Assembly (NCBI GenBank): GCA_949987705.1 | Contig: OX465283.1 | Coordinates: 92,491,813-92,555,812 of the forward strand | Length of the DNA stretch: 64,000 nucleotides | Direction: 5' to 3' | Source of the DNA: Thereva unica | Taxonomy: Eukaryota > Arthropoda > Insecta > Diptera > Therevidae | Shown here: positions 32,285 to 44,238 of the stretch, piece after piece | Numbering within the stretch: position 1 is the first letter of the stretch | Layout: every line of letters starts with the position of its first letter | The notes under the pieces: model-generated | The model's input: only the letters and a program-made list of their open reading frames with translations | Told to the model about the DNA's origin: nothing | The model's database searches: none | Program-made: the position numbers and the translations under genes

Positions 32285-32575
32285 ATTCGCCTGGATTCGG
32301 GAATCGAGGCCAATATCTCTTTTTCTTTCTGCAAAACTTGTTGCAATTTTTCTTTTTTGCTTGAAGACTTCCATCCTTGCTCTTGTTGTCCTTGCGAATT
32401 ACTTCCGATAACTCTGGTTTCTTTCTTCAATTGCGACTCTACACTCCTGATCAAACCGGTCAATTCTAGCTTGTGCTTCTTCCACTGCCCCCTTTATGCT
32501 GCTTTTAATTTGCTCCCATTGGTCGTTGATGTTGAGCTATTCTTCTGTCTCTCCCCTCACATCCCCTTTAAAAAG
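32285..32575 (-). pseudogene. RTE-clade LINE fragment (endonuclease-RT linker)
   Basis: Minus-strand frames give INDQWEQIKSSIKGAVEEA, RIDRFDQECRVAIEERN and MEVFKQKRKIATSFAERKR. This is the basic linker typical of RTE elements after the endonuclease (a WFD.EC..A.EE.N pattern). One frameshift is visible. It is in the right order and strand to be the same copy as 31352-31765. Confidence 0.7.
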
Positions 32576-32599
32576 CCAAGTGGCCGCTGTTCGCCCGCG

Positions 32600-34050
32600 G
32601 TAACCGCCGAACTCTAAAATCTAGGCAATCTTCGATGTGTCAAACAGCAAAACTGAGGAAACCTAATACTGTTGGACAGGAAATGAAAAAACCTTTTATT
32701 TTATGAAGAAAAAAAAAGATTAAATAACTGATGAGTGTATAGTTACAAATTGGTGAAGTTACCCAAAAAAGTAAATTAGAATTTATCTTATTTAACAGCA
32801 TCAGTACGCGATTTAGGTAGGCAACCCATTTGCGATTTATCAATGCATATATTATCTAACATATAATCTTTGTCATCATCAAATAACAGATAATTGTATA
32901 TATTTCTTATACTGGATCTTGCACTATTAGTAATTAATACATTATTATCATATAAAACTAATATGAGTCCAAGCTATTCTTTCTATTAGTTTTCCAAGTT
33001 AGTAATAAAATGAAACTTTGAACTCATCCTCATCTTGATCAGCTCACTCACTATCTCTACTCAGATTTAAAGGTTGAGCCCACCATCCTCTTTATCTTTG
33101 CGCTCCAAACGCATGGTACACTGGCTCATCCTTTTGTTAAAATTGTTTAAAATCCTAAAAATTTTTGAATTTCTTTCCTAACTTGGAGGAGCTTAGAAGT
33201 CACTCGACAATACAAAGGTAAGGGGTAAAGTAAGAGGAGATAGAATTGTAGGAATAATCAACTTTTGATCTAATTGATTTGACATGCTGTAAACGTGTAA
33301 AAGGCATTATTGAAGCGTTCTTCATACTTTCTAAATAAGATAATACTTCCAGGAATTTTCTTCAGTAACAGTTGTTATCATATAATATAAGAAATTCGTC
33401 GCTGTAAATCGTTATCGGATTCAGATCAACTTTGTAAAATTATACAAGACTGAAAGATGCAATTCTCGATAGGCAAAGAACATAAGGGAAGAAGATTTTA
33501 TAGAATTAAATGACATTGATATATTTTTGAGATTCTAGATTTGCTACTTTCTTGCCCATAATCGTCACTTAACATGATCTCGATGGTGGCTGCCATGTTA
33601 AATGTGATTCATGCTTCTTGTCCTTGGTGGAGTAAGTATTTATCTGGTGTTGATGCATGTTCATTTGGTGTCATTTTGACGTGTGCCATTTGTAGAAATC
33701 AGTGATAATAATTCCTTTGCTTTAATTCGCATAGTCTTCAGTACGCACTATTTGTTTCAGTCGTAATATACAACATCAGATAACCAGTGACCACATTATA
33801 TATATGTATAACATCACTAGTTTCCAGCGTGCTTCACTCAAATTTTTCCGTTTTCTTTTAAGTTTTAAATTTACTTATTATTTCATCCGTTTTTTAGCAA
33901 TAATTTATAATTTTCAAAACCAATGCACGCCTGCAAGGAAAATAAATATTATGGAGTGGAAATTATTCATAAAAAAACAGAAAACTAATACTCGTATATC
34001 TTGGAGACAAACATAATTTTAATTTTAGACTTAATAGAATAAAAGGGGGG
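32600..34050. other. AT-rich DNA with no recognised feature
   Basis: Short open frames only (32640-32843 minus, 33804-34016 plus), none with a familiar motif. No TIRs or LTRs seen. Confidence 0.45.
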
Positions 34051-34054
34051 GAGG

Positions 34055-34245
34055 GCCACATCTCCTGCAACAGCACCTGGAAATAATTTTCGGAACATGG
34101 AACACGCGAACTATGTACAGAGCTGCAGCAGTAAGTCACTATTAGACGAAGTGATCAGATAATAAAATAAAATAACTCGCTTTACAAGAGATCAGATGGA
34201 TCAGATTCTGTAATAAAATTGTACAGCAAACTGCTTGCACTACTA
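34055..34245 (+). pseudogene. RTE-clade endonuclease N-terminal fragment
   Basis: Forward frames read IIFGTWNTRTMYRAAAVS and then LALQEIRWIRF. These are the two signature N-terminal motifs of the RTE endonuclease (the catalytic Asn in GTWN.RT and the catalytic Glu in LQE.RW). Stops and indels lie between them. The copy is a truncated island in opposite orientation to the RTE fragments at 31.3-32.6 kb. Confidence 0.7.
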
Positions 34246-34828
34246 CTTCAGGTGTATCACACAGATTACTAAAACCAAAAAACCAGCCAAAATTTACTCA
34301 TGTAGAATTGTTTAAACAATAATTAGCAACAAAAATGGGTACTTTTCCGTTTTTGGCGAATACAATAAAAAGTACTGGATGAATTACGTTACTCTCAACA
34401 GGATATTTGTAGAGAATTGAAAACCCTACAAAATGGGGTTTTCTAGACCTCGATCGGATAATTTTTCGCCGAGAAAAGCTAGAAAACCCCTTAAAAAGGC
34501 CTTTTTTTTCAAAAACTCATACCTCTGTTACTTTGCAATATTAGGGTATGATTTTTTGGGACATAATGCCCTGGTACATGTACTTTAAACTGAAAAAAGA
34601 TGAAATTTGTTGCATGTATAGTTTCTGCATAATTGCAGTAAAAACAAAATAGACCCTATGTATATGTAAACTATATATGTAGACTATAATAGAAATTATT
34701 ATTATCCATATCTGACATTATTATTATTATTAGAAATACTTTTAAAAATGATAACAAATAAATAATTACCAAGGGCCATGGCTTCCGCTTCCTTGCCAAA
34801 TGACACAATTATGACAGTAGTATATTTA
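34246..34828. other. Unannotated DNA upstream of Helitron A
   Basis: A short imperfect palindrome at about 34425-34500 (AAAACCCTACAAAATGGGGTTTT and CTAGAAAACCCC). Nothing else recognised. Confidence 0.4.
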
Positions 34829-37800
34829 TCCTTACTAATATTATAAATGCGAAAGTAACTCTGTCTGTCTGTCTGTCTGTTACGCTTTCACGCCTAAACC
34901 ACTAAACCGATTTTGATGAAATTTTCAACAGACATAGTTTAGACCTTGGAGACGGACATAGGCTACTTTTTATGGAGAACAAAAGGGTTGAAGGGGGTGA
35001 AATGGGGTTCAATAAGTTGTAAGGGGATTTTTTTCTATTGTATAAAAAGTAACTGACTGACAGACAACGCACAACCTAAACCGCTAGAGCTAAAGGGCTG
35101 AAATTTTGACTGTGTATCCCTATAATGGCGTGGACATCCACTAAAAAGCGATTTTTCGAAATTCATCCCCTAAGGGGGTGAATTGGGGTTTAGCGAAACC
35201 GCTGGAGCTTTAGGGTTGAAATTTGGACACTGCATCCCTATAATGGCGTGGAGATCCACTATAAAGCGATTTTTCGAAATTCATCCCCTAAGGGGGTGAA
35301 ATGGGGTTTATCCAAACCGCTGGAGCTATAGGGCTGAAATTTGGACAGTGCATCCCTATAATGGAGTGGACATCCACTATAAAGCGATTTTTCGAAATTC
35401 ATCCCGTAAGGGGGTGAAATGGGGTTTACCCAAACCGCTGCAGCTATAGGGCTGAAATTTTGATAGTGCATCCCTATAATGGCGTGGACATCCACAAAGA
35501 AGCGATTTTTCGAAATTCATCCCCTAAGGGGGTGAAATGGGGTTTACCCAAACCGCTGCAGCTATAGGGCTGAAATTTTGATAGTGCATCCCTATAATGG
35601 CGTGGACATCCACTAAGAAGTGATTTTTCGAAATTCATCCCCTAAGGGGGTGAATTCGGGTTTACCGAAACCGCTGAAGCTTTAGGGTTGAAATTTGGAC
35701 ACTGCATCCCTATAATGGCGTGGACATCCACTATAAAGCGATTTTTCGAAATTCATCCCCTAAGGGGGTGAAATGGGGTTTATCCAAACCGCTGGAGCTA
35801 TAGGGCTGAAATTTGGACAGTGCATCCCTATAATGGAGTGGACATCCACTATAAAGCGATTTTTCGAAATTCATCCCCTAAGGGGGTGAAATGGGGTTTA
35901 CCCAAACCGCTGCAGCTATAGGGCTGAAATTTTGATAGTGCATCCCTATAATGGCGTGGACATCCACTAATAAGCGATTTTTCGAAATTCATCTCCTAAG
36001 GGGGTGAAATGGGGTTTACCCAAACCGCTGCAGCTATAGGGCTGAAATTTTGATAGTGCATCCCTATAATGTCGTGGACATCCACTAAGAAGCGATTTTT
36101 CGAAATTCATCCCCTAAGGGGGTGAATTCGGGTTTACCGAAACCGCTGAAGCTTTAGGGTTGAAATTTGGACACTGCATCCCTATAATGGCGTGGACATC
36201 CACTATAAAGCGATTTTTCGAAATTCATCCCCTAAGCCTGTGAAATGGGGTTTATCCAAACCGTTGGAGCTATAGGGCTGAAATTTTGACAGTGCATCCC
36301 TATAATGGCGTGGACCTCCACTAAGAAGCGATTTTTCGAAATTCATCCCCTAAGGGGGTGAATTGGGGTTTACCCAAACCGCTGGAGCTATAGGGCTGAA
36401 ATTTTAACAGTGCATCCCTATAATGACGTGGACATCCACTAAGAAGCGATTTTTCGAAATTCATACCCTAAGGGGGTGAAATGGGGTTTACCCAAACCGC
36501 TGGAGCTATAGGGCTGAAATTTTAACAGTGCATCCCTATAATGACGTGGACATCCACTAAAGAGCGATTTTTCGAAGTTCATCCCCTAAGGGTGTGAAAT
36601 GGGGTTCTTACAAACCGCTGAAGCTATAGTGCTGAAATTTGGACAGTGCATCCCTATAATGGAGTGGACATCCACTATAAAGCGATTTTTCGAAATTCAT
36701 CCCCTAAGGGGGTGAAATGGGGTTTATTCAAACCGTTGGAGCTATAGGGCTGAAATTTTGACAGTGCATCCCTATAATGGCGTGGACATCCACTAAGAAG
36801 CGATTTTTCAAAATTCATACCCTAAGGGGGTGAAACGGGGTTTATCCAAACCGCTAAAGTTATAGGGCTGAAATTTTAACAGTGCATCCCTATAATGGCG
36901 TGGACATCCACTATAAGGCGATTTTTCGAAATTTATTCCCTAAGGGGGTTAAATGGGATTTACCCAAACCGCTGGAGCTATAGGGCTGAAATTTTGACAG
37001 TGCATCCCCTTAATGACGTTGACATCCACTAAAAAGCGATTTTTCGAAATTCATCCCCTAATGGGGTGAAATGGGGTTAACCCACACCACTGAAGCTGGA
37101 GGGCTCTAATTTTGACCGTGCATCACTATAATGACGTGGGCATCCACTTAGGGGTGATTGAAATTTATCCCCTAAAGGGGTTAAATGGGGTTAAGCCAAA
37201 CCACTATAGCTAAACGGCTGAAATTTTGACAGTGCATCTCTATAATGACGTGGACATTTACTAAGAAGCGATTTTTCGAAATTCATCCCCTACAGGGGTA
37301 AAATTTGGTTTACCAAACTACTCGAGCTACAGGGTTGAAAATTGGACAGTGCATCCCTATAATGACATGGACATCCACTAAGAGGCGATTACTCGAAATT
37401 CATCCCCTAAGGGGATGAAATGGGGTTAACCCAAACCTCTGAAGCTGAAAGGCTGGAATTTTGACAGTGCATCCCTATAATCACGTAGAAATGAATGACT
37501 CGAAATTCACTTTATTTAATATTCATTTGTGATTGCTTCATAATTTCTTACATCCACGTAAATAGGCGAACAAACTTAACGAACGTTCGTCAAACCCTAA
37601 AATGTCACTTTTCTTGATGACATATACATGCCAATCTACATTAAAACTTGCAGATTTGTTGAGCAGAGGTGATATTCGCAGCAATTTGTTTACCCTATTT
37701 ATTAAAAACATGCACTATAATAAACCCTTTTTAGGGATAATAACAGCTGACTTTTTTGTTGGTTTTTTTAAGGAAAACATGGCACATAATAAACAGTTTT

Positions 37801-37835
37801 TAAAGGCGTTGCAAGGCACGCGGGTTTTATGCTAG
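34829..37835 (+). mobile_element. Non-autonomous Helitron, copy A, carrying a 118-bp minisatellite
   Basis: Begins TCCTTACTAATATTATAAA after an A and ends TTTTATGCTAG before a T, the A|TC...CTAG|T layout of Helitrons. A hairpin lies upstream of CTAG (GCGT-T-GC, loop AAG, GC-ACGC at about 37807-37821). There are no TIRs and no target duplication. Just inside the 5' end is a CTGT microsatellite, then ACGCTTTCACGCCTAAACC. No replicase is present, so it must move in trans. Copy B (53178-55556) has the same ends and repeats, and its empty site is known. Confidence 0.88.
35100..37490 (+). repeat. 118-bp tandem array inside Helitron A, about 20 units
   Basis: The phrase TGCATCCCTATAATGG starts near 35113, 35231, 35349, 35467, 35585, 35703 and 35821, and continues to about 37465, a steady period of 118 bp. 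Each unit also has GTGGACATCCACT (a small palindrome), GCGATTTTTCGAAATTCATCC, CCTAAGGGGGTGAA and AAACCGCTG. Units nearer the 3' end are more diverged. Some neighbouring blocks (35349-35700 and 35821-36170) look like copies of one another, suggesting multi-unit duplications. Confidence 0.9.
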
Positions 37836-38089
37836 TATTGTTATATTATTAAGGTTAATTCCCTTTATTCTAAAAGTGTTCCACCTCAAGAGGTAGTTTA
37901 AAAAGAATACATTCCGAATGTTCCGAATGAATAAAGAAACGCTTCATCTGCCAATTCGAAACTTGGGAATGAATAAAGAAACGCATTTTCTGCCTATTCC
38001 TTCTACGGAATGAATAAAGAAACACACCCTAGATATTAGCAAAACTTGTCAATTTAAGGTCTTTCTTACAATTAGCCGAAGTTTTTCTG
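37836..38089. repeat. Small tandem motif TGAATAAAGAAACGC
   Basis: GAATGAATAAAGAAACGC/ACAC occurs three times (about 37925, 37969, 38010) with intervening AT-rich sequence. Function unknown. Confidence 0.4.
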
Positions 38090-38520
38090 TTTAAACAAAA
38101 CAGACCCGACCGAATATTATAAAATTTTTTTCAGAGCATTTCTTCGTTAATATTCTTTTTTAGTCACCTCAAAGAAGTCGATATAGTGTTTAGTTCGCGC
38201 GGTATCGTGCAGGTACAAAAATCATAAACTTCGTTTAAACAAAATAAAACGGTACGACCGAATTTTATGAACATCTTTTCAGATCATATTTTGGTTAATA
38301 CTATTCGAACGGCACATCAACTAAGTCAATATCTTTTATAGTTCGCGCGATATCGTGCAGGTACAAAAATCACTTATGTCATTTAAACCAAAAAACCGAA
38401 TCCGGCAAAGACCGAATTTTATGAAAATTATTTCAGATCATATTTCGGTTAATACGCTTCGAACGACACCTCAACGAATTCGATATCTTTTTGGTTCGCG
38501 CGATATCGTGCAGGAAAAGG
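38090..38520 (-). repeat. HINE-like internal repeats, fragment
   Basis: Three minus-strand copies of the HINE unit (GTGCAGGTACAAAAATCA near 38207 and 38357; GCGCGATATCGTGCAGGAAAA near 38497), period about 147. Both HINE ends are missing, as in the 17.8-kb array. Confidence 0.65.
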
Positions 38521-39452
38521 CTGCATTCGGTAACGTCAAATGACCGTCAATTAACTAAGGAAACTGTAGGTTACAAACGTACAGCCAGAGCCAGTGAATG
38601 CTACGATGAGGAATGTAAAACAGCTATAGAGACCAGAAATAAAATAGAAAAATATACATAGAGAGGCCGACGAGGAGCAAGAAATTGAAATACGAGGAAA
38701 CAAGAAAAACCGCAAAAAAAAAACATTTGAAAGAAGAAGAAAAGACATTTCTTCAACAATTACATCCTAAGGGCAGAGGAAAACTTTGCGGAAAACAAAA
38801 CAGGGGAAACATACTAAGAAATAAACTTCTTCAAGAAAGGCTTCAAACCCTCCTCCGGTATATGTATGTAGAATAAAAGAAGGCACTATTAGTCTATGGA
38901 AATGGTACTTTAACATTGCAAAAATGCAGGACAAGGTTTTATTTTTGGGATGTGTAGTTGGGGTCAATGTGAGCTTAAGTTTGAGTTTTCGGGATTCTAA
39001 CCCCCCCCCCCCATTTGGCCGCCATCTTGGAAAACGTGTACAAATGGTTTTTCCACTATATCTCCGAAACGGTACATCTTACTGAAAATTTGCAAAAACA
39101 CTTTTTGTTTAGAATTAAATAATCTACAATTTATTAGCTGTGTAATTAAGTGGTAAAATGAATAATTAAGAAGTTATAAGCCTTAGAACACAAAAATTAG
39201 TCACAATATTTTCTTTTAAAGGCTATAACTTTTTTTCCTTCAACTTTAACAAAAAAAATAATAACAAGTTTTTTGTAGAGGGTTTTATTAGGAATAATTT
39301 TCATTCATTACTTTTTTAATTTCACTCGCTACGAAGGGTTTTATAGCGCCTCGAAGGTATGAAAGTGACAGATTTTCGGAATATTTTATTACAATTTTAC
39401 CTCCTAGAAATTAGCAATAACAGCTAGTAAGTAATAATAATGAATGAGTGAC
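38521..39452. other. Unannotated DNA
   Basis: A poly-C run (39001-39012) is followed by CATTTGGCCGCCATCTTGG, a phrase seen in many insect repeats, but no arm or end could be matched. The short frames at 38551-38967 have no familiar motif. Confidence 0.4.
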
Positions 39453-40457
39453 TATACGTTATGAGAAATGCCGATGTTTGAGTAATGTAATAAAATTGTT
39501 TCGCATTTATTTGCGGGTTTTTATTGCTGTTATGCCATGTTTTATAAGGTACGATATGGTTTAAAATTAAATTATTTGAATAATAACATGCGTTACTCCA
39601 ATTTTTTAAAATAATTTGCTTTAGGGCAGCACAAAAAAGTGCTTTATTCAGTTATGTTAACTATCTAGCAACATACGGGCGTATTCATTTTATGACAAGC
39701 GTTTGCAAGTTGTATAACTCATTTCCACGCCACCTGCGAGGTAGAGTTTGTCGGTGTGTTTTAAAGTGGTGTCCCCTATACGACTAATCCAGGATGCTGT
39801 TGTTTTATCTACTCTATTCCTGGTCTTTTTGAAGGGCTGTGCAGCGGTTCATGATCAATTACTGGACATTTTTAGATTTGCTGAGGAATTATAGCAGAGT
39901 ACAAAGGTGTCAAGGCTGAAAGTTCAAAGAGAAAATGAAATAGTTGGTCAGGAAATTAAAATCAATCAAGGGAGCTTCTAGTATACAAGACAGTATCGTC
40001 GCTGTTGCTGGTACTATGACAACAAACGCTGTTATCCGTACGACTATCAGAATAACTTTTATAACAAATAGAGTGTAAACTATCCTCCAAAACTTGTGTT
40101 TTGGTAGTATGCGCAACTGAATAACTACTTACAAAGTTATAAATATGAAAATTTAACTAAGCTCAAAATGAAATAACAATTTTGAAATAATAATAAGATA
40201 ATTCCAACTTTTATCACAAACTGAATACGTCCATATTTTGCTAGATAGTTAACATAACTGAATAAAGCACTTTTTTGTGCAGCCCTAAAACATTTATTTT
40301 AAAAAATTGGAGTAACGCACGTTATTATTCAAATAATTTCATTTTAAACCATACCGTACCTTATAAAACATGGCATAACAGCAATAAAAACCCGCAAAAA
40401 ATTGCGAAACAATTTTATTACATTACTCAAACATTGGCATTTCTCATAACGTATAGG
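39453..40457. mobile_element. Long-TIR MITE (about 245-bp arms)
   Basis: 39453-39700 is the reverse complement of about 40214-40457: CTATACGTTATGAGAAATGCC at one end and GGCATTTCTCATAACGTATAG at the other. Internal matches include CCATGTTTTATAAGGTACG, AAAAAAGTGCTTTATTCAG and TTAACTATCTAGCA. A unique spacer of about 500 bp has no recognisable coding sequence. No target duplication is obvious (flanks GAGTGA and GATAAA), so the superfamily is open. Confidence 0.75.
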
Positions 40458-40552
40458 ATAAAGGCGGGATAGATGCCCCAGTGGGATAGTTACCTCATTT
40501 TCAAAAAACCTAACTTCCCAAACTCGCGACTAAGAAATAACTGTATAACTAA

Positions 40553-40707
40553 AGCCCCCCATACACGGTCAAATTGGATGTACATCGAAGGGCGGATGTA
40601 CAACTAAAACTATCGATAGTGGGCCGGTCGGCCGATCAAAATACGTTGGGCTTATGGGTTTGATGAAAATCTGGATGTACATCCAATTTGACCGTGTATG
40701 GGAGCCT
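40553..40707. mobile_element. Small MITE, probable PIF/Harbinger type
   Basis: 155 bp, with inverted ends of about 35 bp (AGCCCCCCATACACGG; CCGTGTATGGGAGCCT, then GATGTACATCCAATTTGACC). It is flanked by TAA on both sides (40550-40552, 40708-40710), a 3-bp TWA duplication typical of PIF/Harbinger. The centre GTGGGCCGGTCGGCC is non-coding. Confidence 0.65.
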
Positions 40708-40732
40708 TAAGAGCCGCAGGTACTCCGCACCT

Positions 40733-41090
40733 CAGTTAAGCTGGTGACATATCCAAGCCGTACATGCATTGCATTCGTTGACAGATAATGTAGAAGTGTG
40801 TGTATTCAAATGCGAGCTGACGGAATATCCCGTGAGTGGAAGGCATGCCACGCAAAGGTCGGGCTACTTTCAACTTTTTCTGCATTGCCACATTCGAAAT
40901 AGCACACACAAGCATAAGCACACAAACACATGAACACGTTACTTAGATTTTCGGGCTATGTGTGACAGCCGGCACGGAACGCAAACCATGTAATTATATG
41001 TCAGACGAAATTCGCCGGATTTCATGGAGCCTCTGAATGCAATGCATGTACGGCTGGGATATGTCACCAGCTTTAGCCGCGGGCCATCGT
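40733..41090. repeat. Inverted repeat (about 38-bp arms)
   Basis: CTGGTGACATATCCAAGCCG then TACATGCATTGCATTC (40741-40777) is mirrored at 41033-41070. The spacer is about 255 bp. Probably another MITE, close to its neighbour; edges uncertain. Confidence 0.55.
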
Positions 41091-41099
41091 GCGGTGAGG

Positions 41100-41424
41100 A
41101 CGTGTTTCGTTCGTGTGTGAATTCATCTCCACGGTGAACTTGACAAACACATCAAAGTTTTAAAGGTTAGTATTTGCTGTTGTATAACTTTATAAGTAGT
41201 CATTAATTCCCTTATATTATTTATTACGTCAATAAACTGATTCATCAAGTATGCATCTAGATGTAAATAGTTGCTCTTTTTGCTTTTTATTTATTCAAAA
41301 AATACTTGGGCATCTATCCCTATCAAAAAGGATAGTTGCCCTGATTTTTCGAGGTATAGGTGCATCTATCCCTCCATACGCGCTGAATATTTTCACTGTG
41401 AACTGTGATAAACAAAAAAAATTG
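41100..41424 (+). other. Probable left part of a pogo-like element
   Basis: Contains GGGCATCTATCCC (41308), GGATAGTTGCCC (41327) and TGCATCTATCCCTCC (41362). The same motifs recur beyond the LINE at 60020-60100 (GGGGCAACTATCC, GGCATCTATCCCC), next to pogo-like coding sequence. One reading is that the LINE split one pogo-like element. No TIR was proven. Confidence 0.35.
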
Positions 41425-41597
41425 TGGAAAAATTAAAACTAAAAATCGTGCACAAAAAAAAACACACACACAATCAAAAAAACAGTGACAAAAAAAACGA
41501 GCGCAGTCTAACGCGAAGGCCCATCACCCTTCACTAGACTCAAAGACCGACCGGACCGACGAACGGCATGCCGCGGCACAAGTAAGTACCCTCCTTG
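41425..41597 (+). mobile_element. 5' region of the Jockey/CR1-like LINE (tentative)
   Basis: Sequence before the solo LTR that continues after it (43327 onward) into the LINE endonuclease, joined across the 4-bp duplication CTTG. It is non-coding and purine/CA-rich. Where the LINE truly starts cannot be fixed, because no target duplication matching the 3' flank at 59729 was found. Confidence 0.4.
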
Positions 41598-43322
41598 TGT
41601 AACGGTCGGTTGTAAAATTTATTGTGAATGGGAAATTAACGTTCGAAAACACTTTGTAGAAATGGAAATTTTTCAAAAATCACTGTGCGGAATCAGGAAA
41701 TTTTAAGAAAAGATAGGCGAGAAATTAAAACAAAAAATAGGGGGAGAAAATTTTTGATTAGAGTCTGAAAAGGAAAGGAGTTTTTTTTGGAATTTTGAGG
41801 TGAAAGGTTTTAGTACGGAAAAAGTTGAATTTTCTTGAAAAAGTTAAAAATTATTAAATAGAAAAAAATTAAGATTTATTAAGTACGGAAAACCTTTAGT
41901 ATCCAGTTTATTGTCAAAATAACTAGGGATTGCGTTGCGAGTTAACAACACCCAGGACTAGTTTGGTGATGCGAATTCTAGGCGACCATTCAAAAAAAAA
42001 ACAAAAAAATAAGCCAGAAGAGTTAACAATGGGGACGGGAATTTGAAGAAATTGGAAAGTGCCGAAAAGGATACCAGCCCTACAAACATTGCGTATCGCC
42101 CTTGGGTTGTTCAGACAGGATTTACTGGTTGCAGGGTTTGCGTAGTTATACTGTGAAAACAAGAAGAAAAGTGCTGTTTGCAGAAACTGATAAACGTATG
42201 GAGAGTTGGTGAGCGAAGAAGCAGGTACAATATCAGAAGACCGAGGGGGAATAGACTGAAGGATAAGCGGCATTAATCGGAGGTGGTTTAATAAAAACAA
42301 AAAAAAAAACCAAAAAAAACCAGCGTTGACGGAAAGTTAGATGAGATATAAGAAAAAAAACAACATACACTAGTTTAAAGGAGGAACGGTAGGTTCTATT
42401 AATACCAATTGATATACCGTGCTATATACAGGTAATTAAGCGATATATATAGTGATTCCGCACCAGCTGAGTCAGAAGGAAAAAATAACTACAAAACAAA
42501 TACCCAAAATAATACAACACACCTTTTCTTTTGCTTTGATTTTGATTAAAGAAAAAAAAATATTTTATTGCTAAAATAATAATTGATCATATGATTAGTA
42601 TTAAGGTTTATCATATTTCAAAGTATTTAGTACAATATTTGGTTCCTTGTTATACTAACTTTTTGGTTTTATTACTGTGTGGTTAATTCTTGTGTTGGTT
42701 TCTATATATATTGATCTTCCGTTAGCTTATACGGTCATCTGTAATGTCATTTGTGCAAAGCGAGTAGTATTGGCCAGTACTGCGCGTTTTTTTTTGGTAC
42801 CGTGATCTGCCTACCTATGTACCGATTATAATGGAACAGTAATTTTGTACAGTAATTTTGTTGAATTGGATCTTTTGAGTTTAATAGGTGGACAAGGATA
42901 TCTAAGTATTGTCGTGGTTGATGGTTAATAATTGTAATTGTATTATTGTTGATTAAATGGTTATAATTAATAGAATGACCATGCGTTAAATTTGTTTCTG
43001 GTGGAATGGTTGAGGGGGGGGGGTCATTCCTTTTCAGGGTGATGCGGCTCAGGCGAGGACCGGAGAATGATGGACGGAAGTCAAGGTTGCACAGACACAG
43101 GTAAGTGGTGAACCAACCGCGGTAAGCCCCGGCCACACACCCCACGACCCCTCCGGCGAGCTAGACAACTCCGTGTGGCCGGCGTAGGAGTTCCGGATTT
43201 TCTTTTTATTTCTTATGTATGGTGTTGGCTCCTTGGCCATGCTCTTCCGGGCTTGTGGCTAAGGGGGTAACACCTCGCATAAGTGGCGCCCACTATTTAG
43301 ATCGCGCCATTATGCTAGTACA
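41598..43322 (+). repeat. Solo LTR of the large Ty3/Gypsy family
   Basis: About 1725 bp, from TGTAACGGTCGGTTG to ATTATGCTAGTACA, flanked by CTTG on both sides (41594-41597, 43323-43326). It is the opposite-strand relative of the LTRs at 44239-46116 and 52627-57440 (shared blocks: GTTCGAAAACACTTTG, GGTAACACCTCGCATAAG, GGAGTTCCGGATTTTC), but clearly diverged. It marks an older insertion followed by LTR-LTR recombination, which removed the internal region. Confidence 0.85.
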
Positions 43323-43426
43323 CTTGCTTCCTACCCTCTCTCGCATCTCGGTCCTGCAGGTGCCGCTGCTAAAATCTGTCGGTCGATGAAATTTGCCCCG
43401 TCTCAAAAGGCATAACACTTTGACGA

Positions 43427-44238
43427 GGACAAATTTTATTGACTCTGATGGTTGCGGCAAATGTAATGCCGGGAAATATCCCCGAGAACGTGGCGATTGA
43501 GCCTGCGCAACCGAAGTCCCGTTACAGGTCAAATTTTTGTATTGACTTTTGTAACATTCGTGGACTTCATGCGAATTTCTCTTTTGTTGAGTGCCCCTTA
43601 TCTAATTATAAACCCCCAATCTTCGCACTTACAATTAGTGAAACCCAAATAACACCCGATAATGACTTAGGTCATAACCAGGTGTCGGGATACACTTTAG
43701 TGCACAATCTCTCCCCCCATAGGGGTATTGCCATTTATGTTAGGGACGACGTGGCTTATTATAAAATTTATTTAAGCGCGACTTCAGATTTTAATTATCT
43801 TTGGATTAAAATCATTTTCCAAAGACACGTCTTATTCTTCTGCTTCCTATACAGAAGTCCTAACATAAGTAACGAAGCCACCTCTTCATCATTTGAAACT
43901 ATTTCCGAACAGATCTCGGGTTTTTTGTCGTCCAATCCTGAGAGTGAAATCATTGTTGCGGGTGATTTCAATGTTCACAACGTTAAATGGCTGACTTACT
44001 AAAATGGCACCAGTATTTCTGGCAAGGACGTCGAGCTCTTGCATCAAATTGTGGATCATCCCACAAGAGTGGAATGTTGCTGATCAAGGAAGATATCTCC
44101 TTGATCTTTTTCTAACTTCTCATCCAGCGCGTTACTCCGTCGAAGCTGATTCACCTCTTGGCAATTCAGACCACTGCCTAATCAGTGCTAACTTCCCATT
44201 CGAATTTCTCACCCCTCCCAAACCAGTTCGAAGAACTG
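43427..44238 (+). pseudogene. Jockey/CR1-like LINE ORF2, endonuclease part
   Basis: Endonuclease of the split LINE: CNIRGLHANFSFVE (catalytic Asn region), ALTISETQI (Glu), RGIAIYVRDDVAYY, FLYRSPN, IIVAGDFNVHNVKWL (Asp/Asn pair), then in a shifted frame DLFLTSHPARYS and GNSDHCLISANFPF (SDH motif). A TAA at 44000-44002 and a shift near 44075 break the frame. All catalytic motifs are still readable, so decay is moderate. The protein continues at 57445 after 13.2 kb of inserted LTR element. Confidence 0.85.

Noticed and set aside
35100..37490. Possible CRISPR array
   Set aside because: Units are 118 bp throughout with no unique spacers, in a eukaryotic Helitron. It is a minisatellite.
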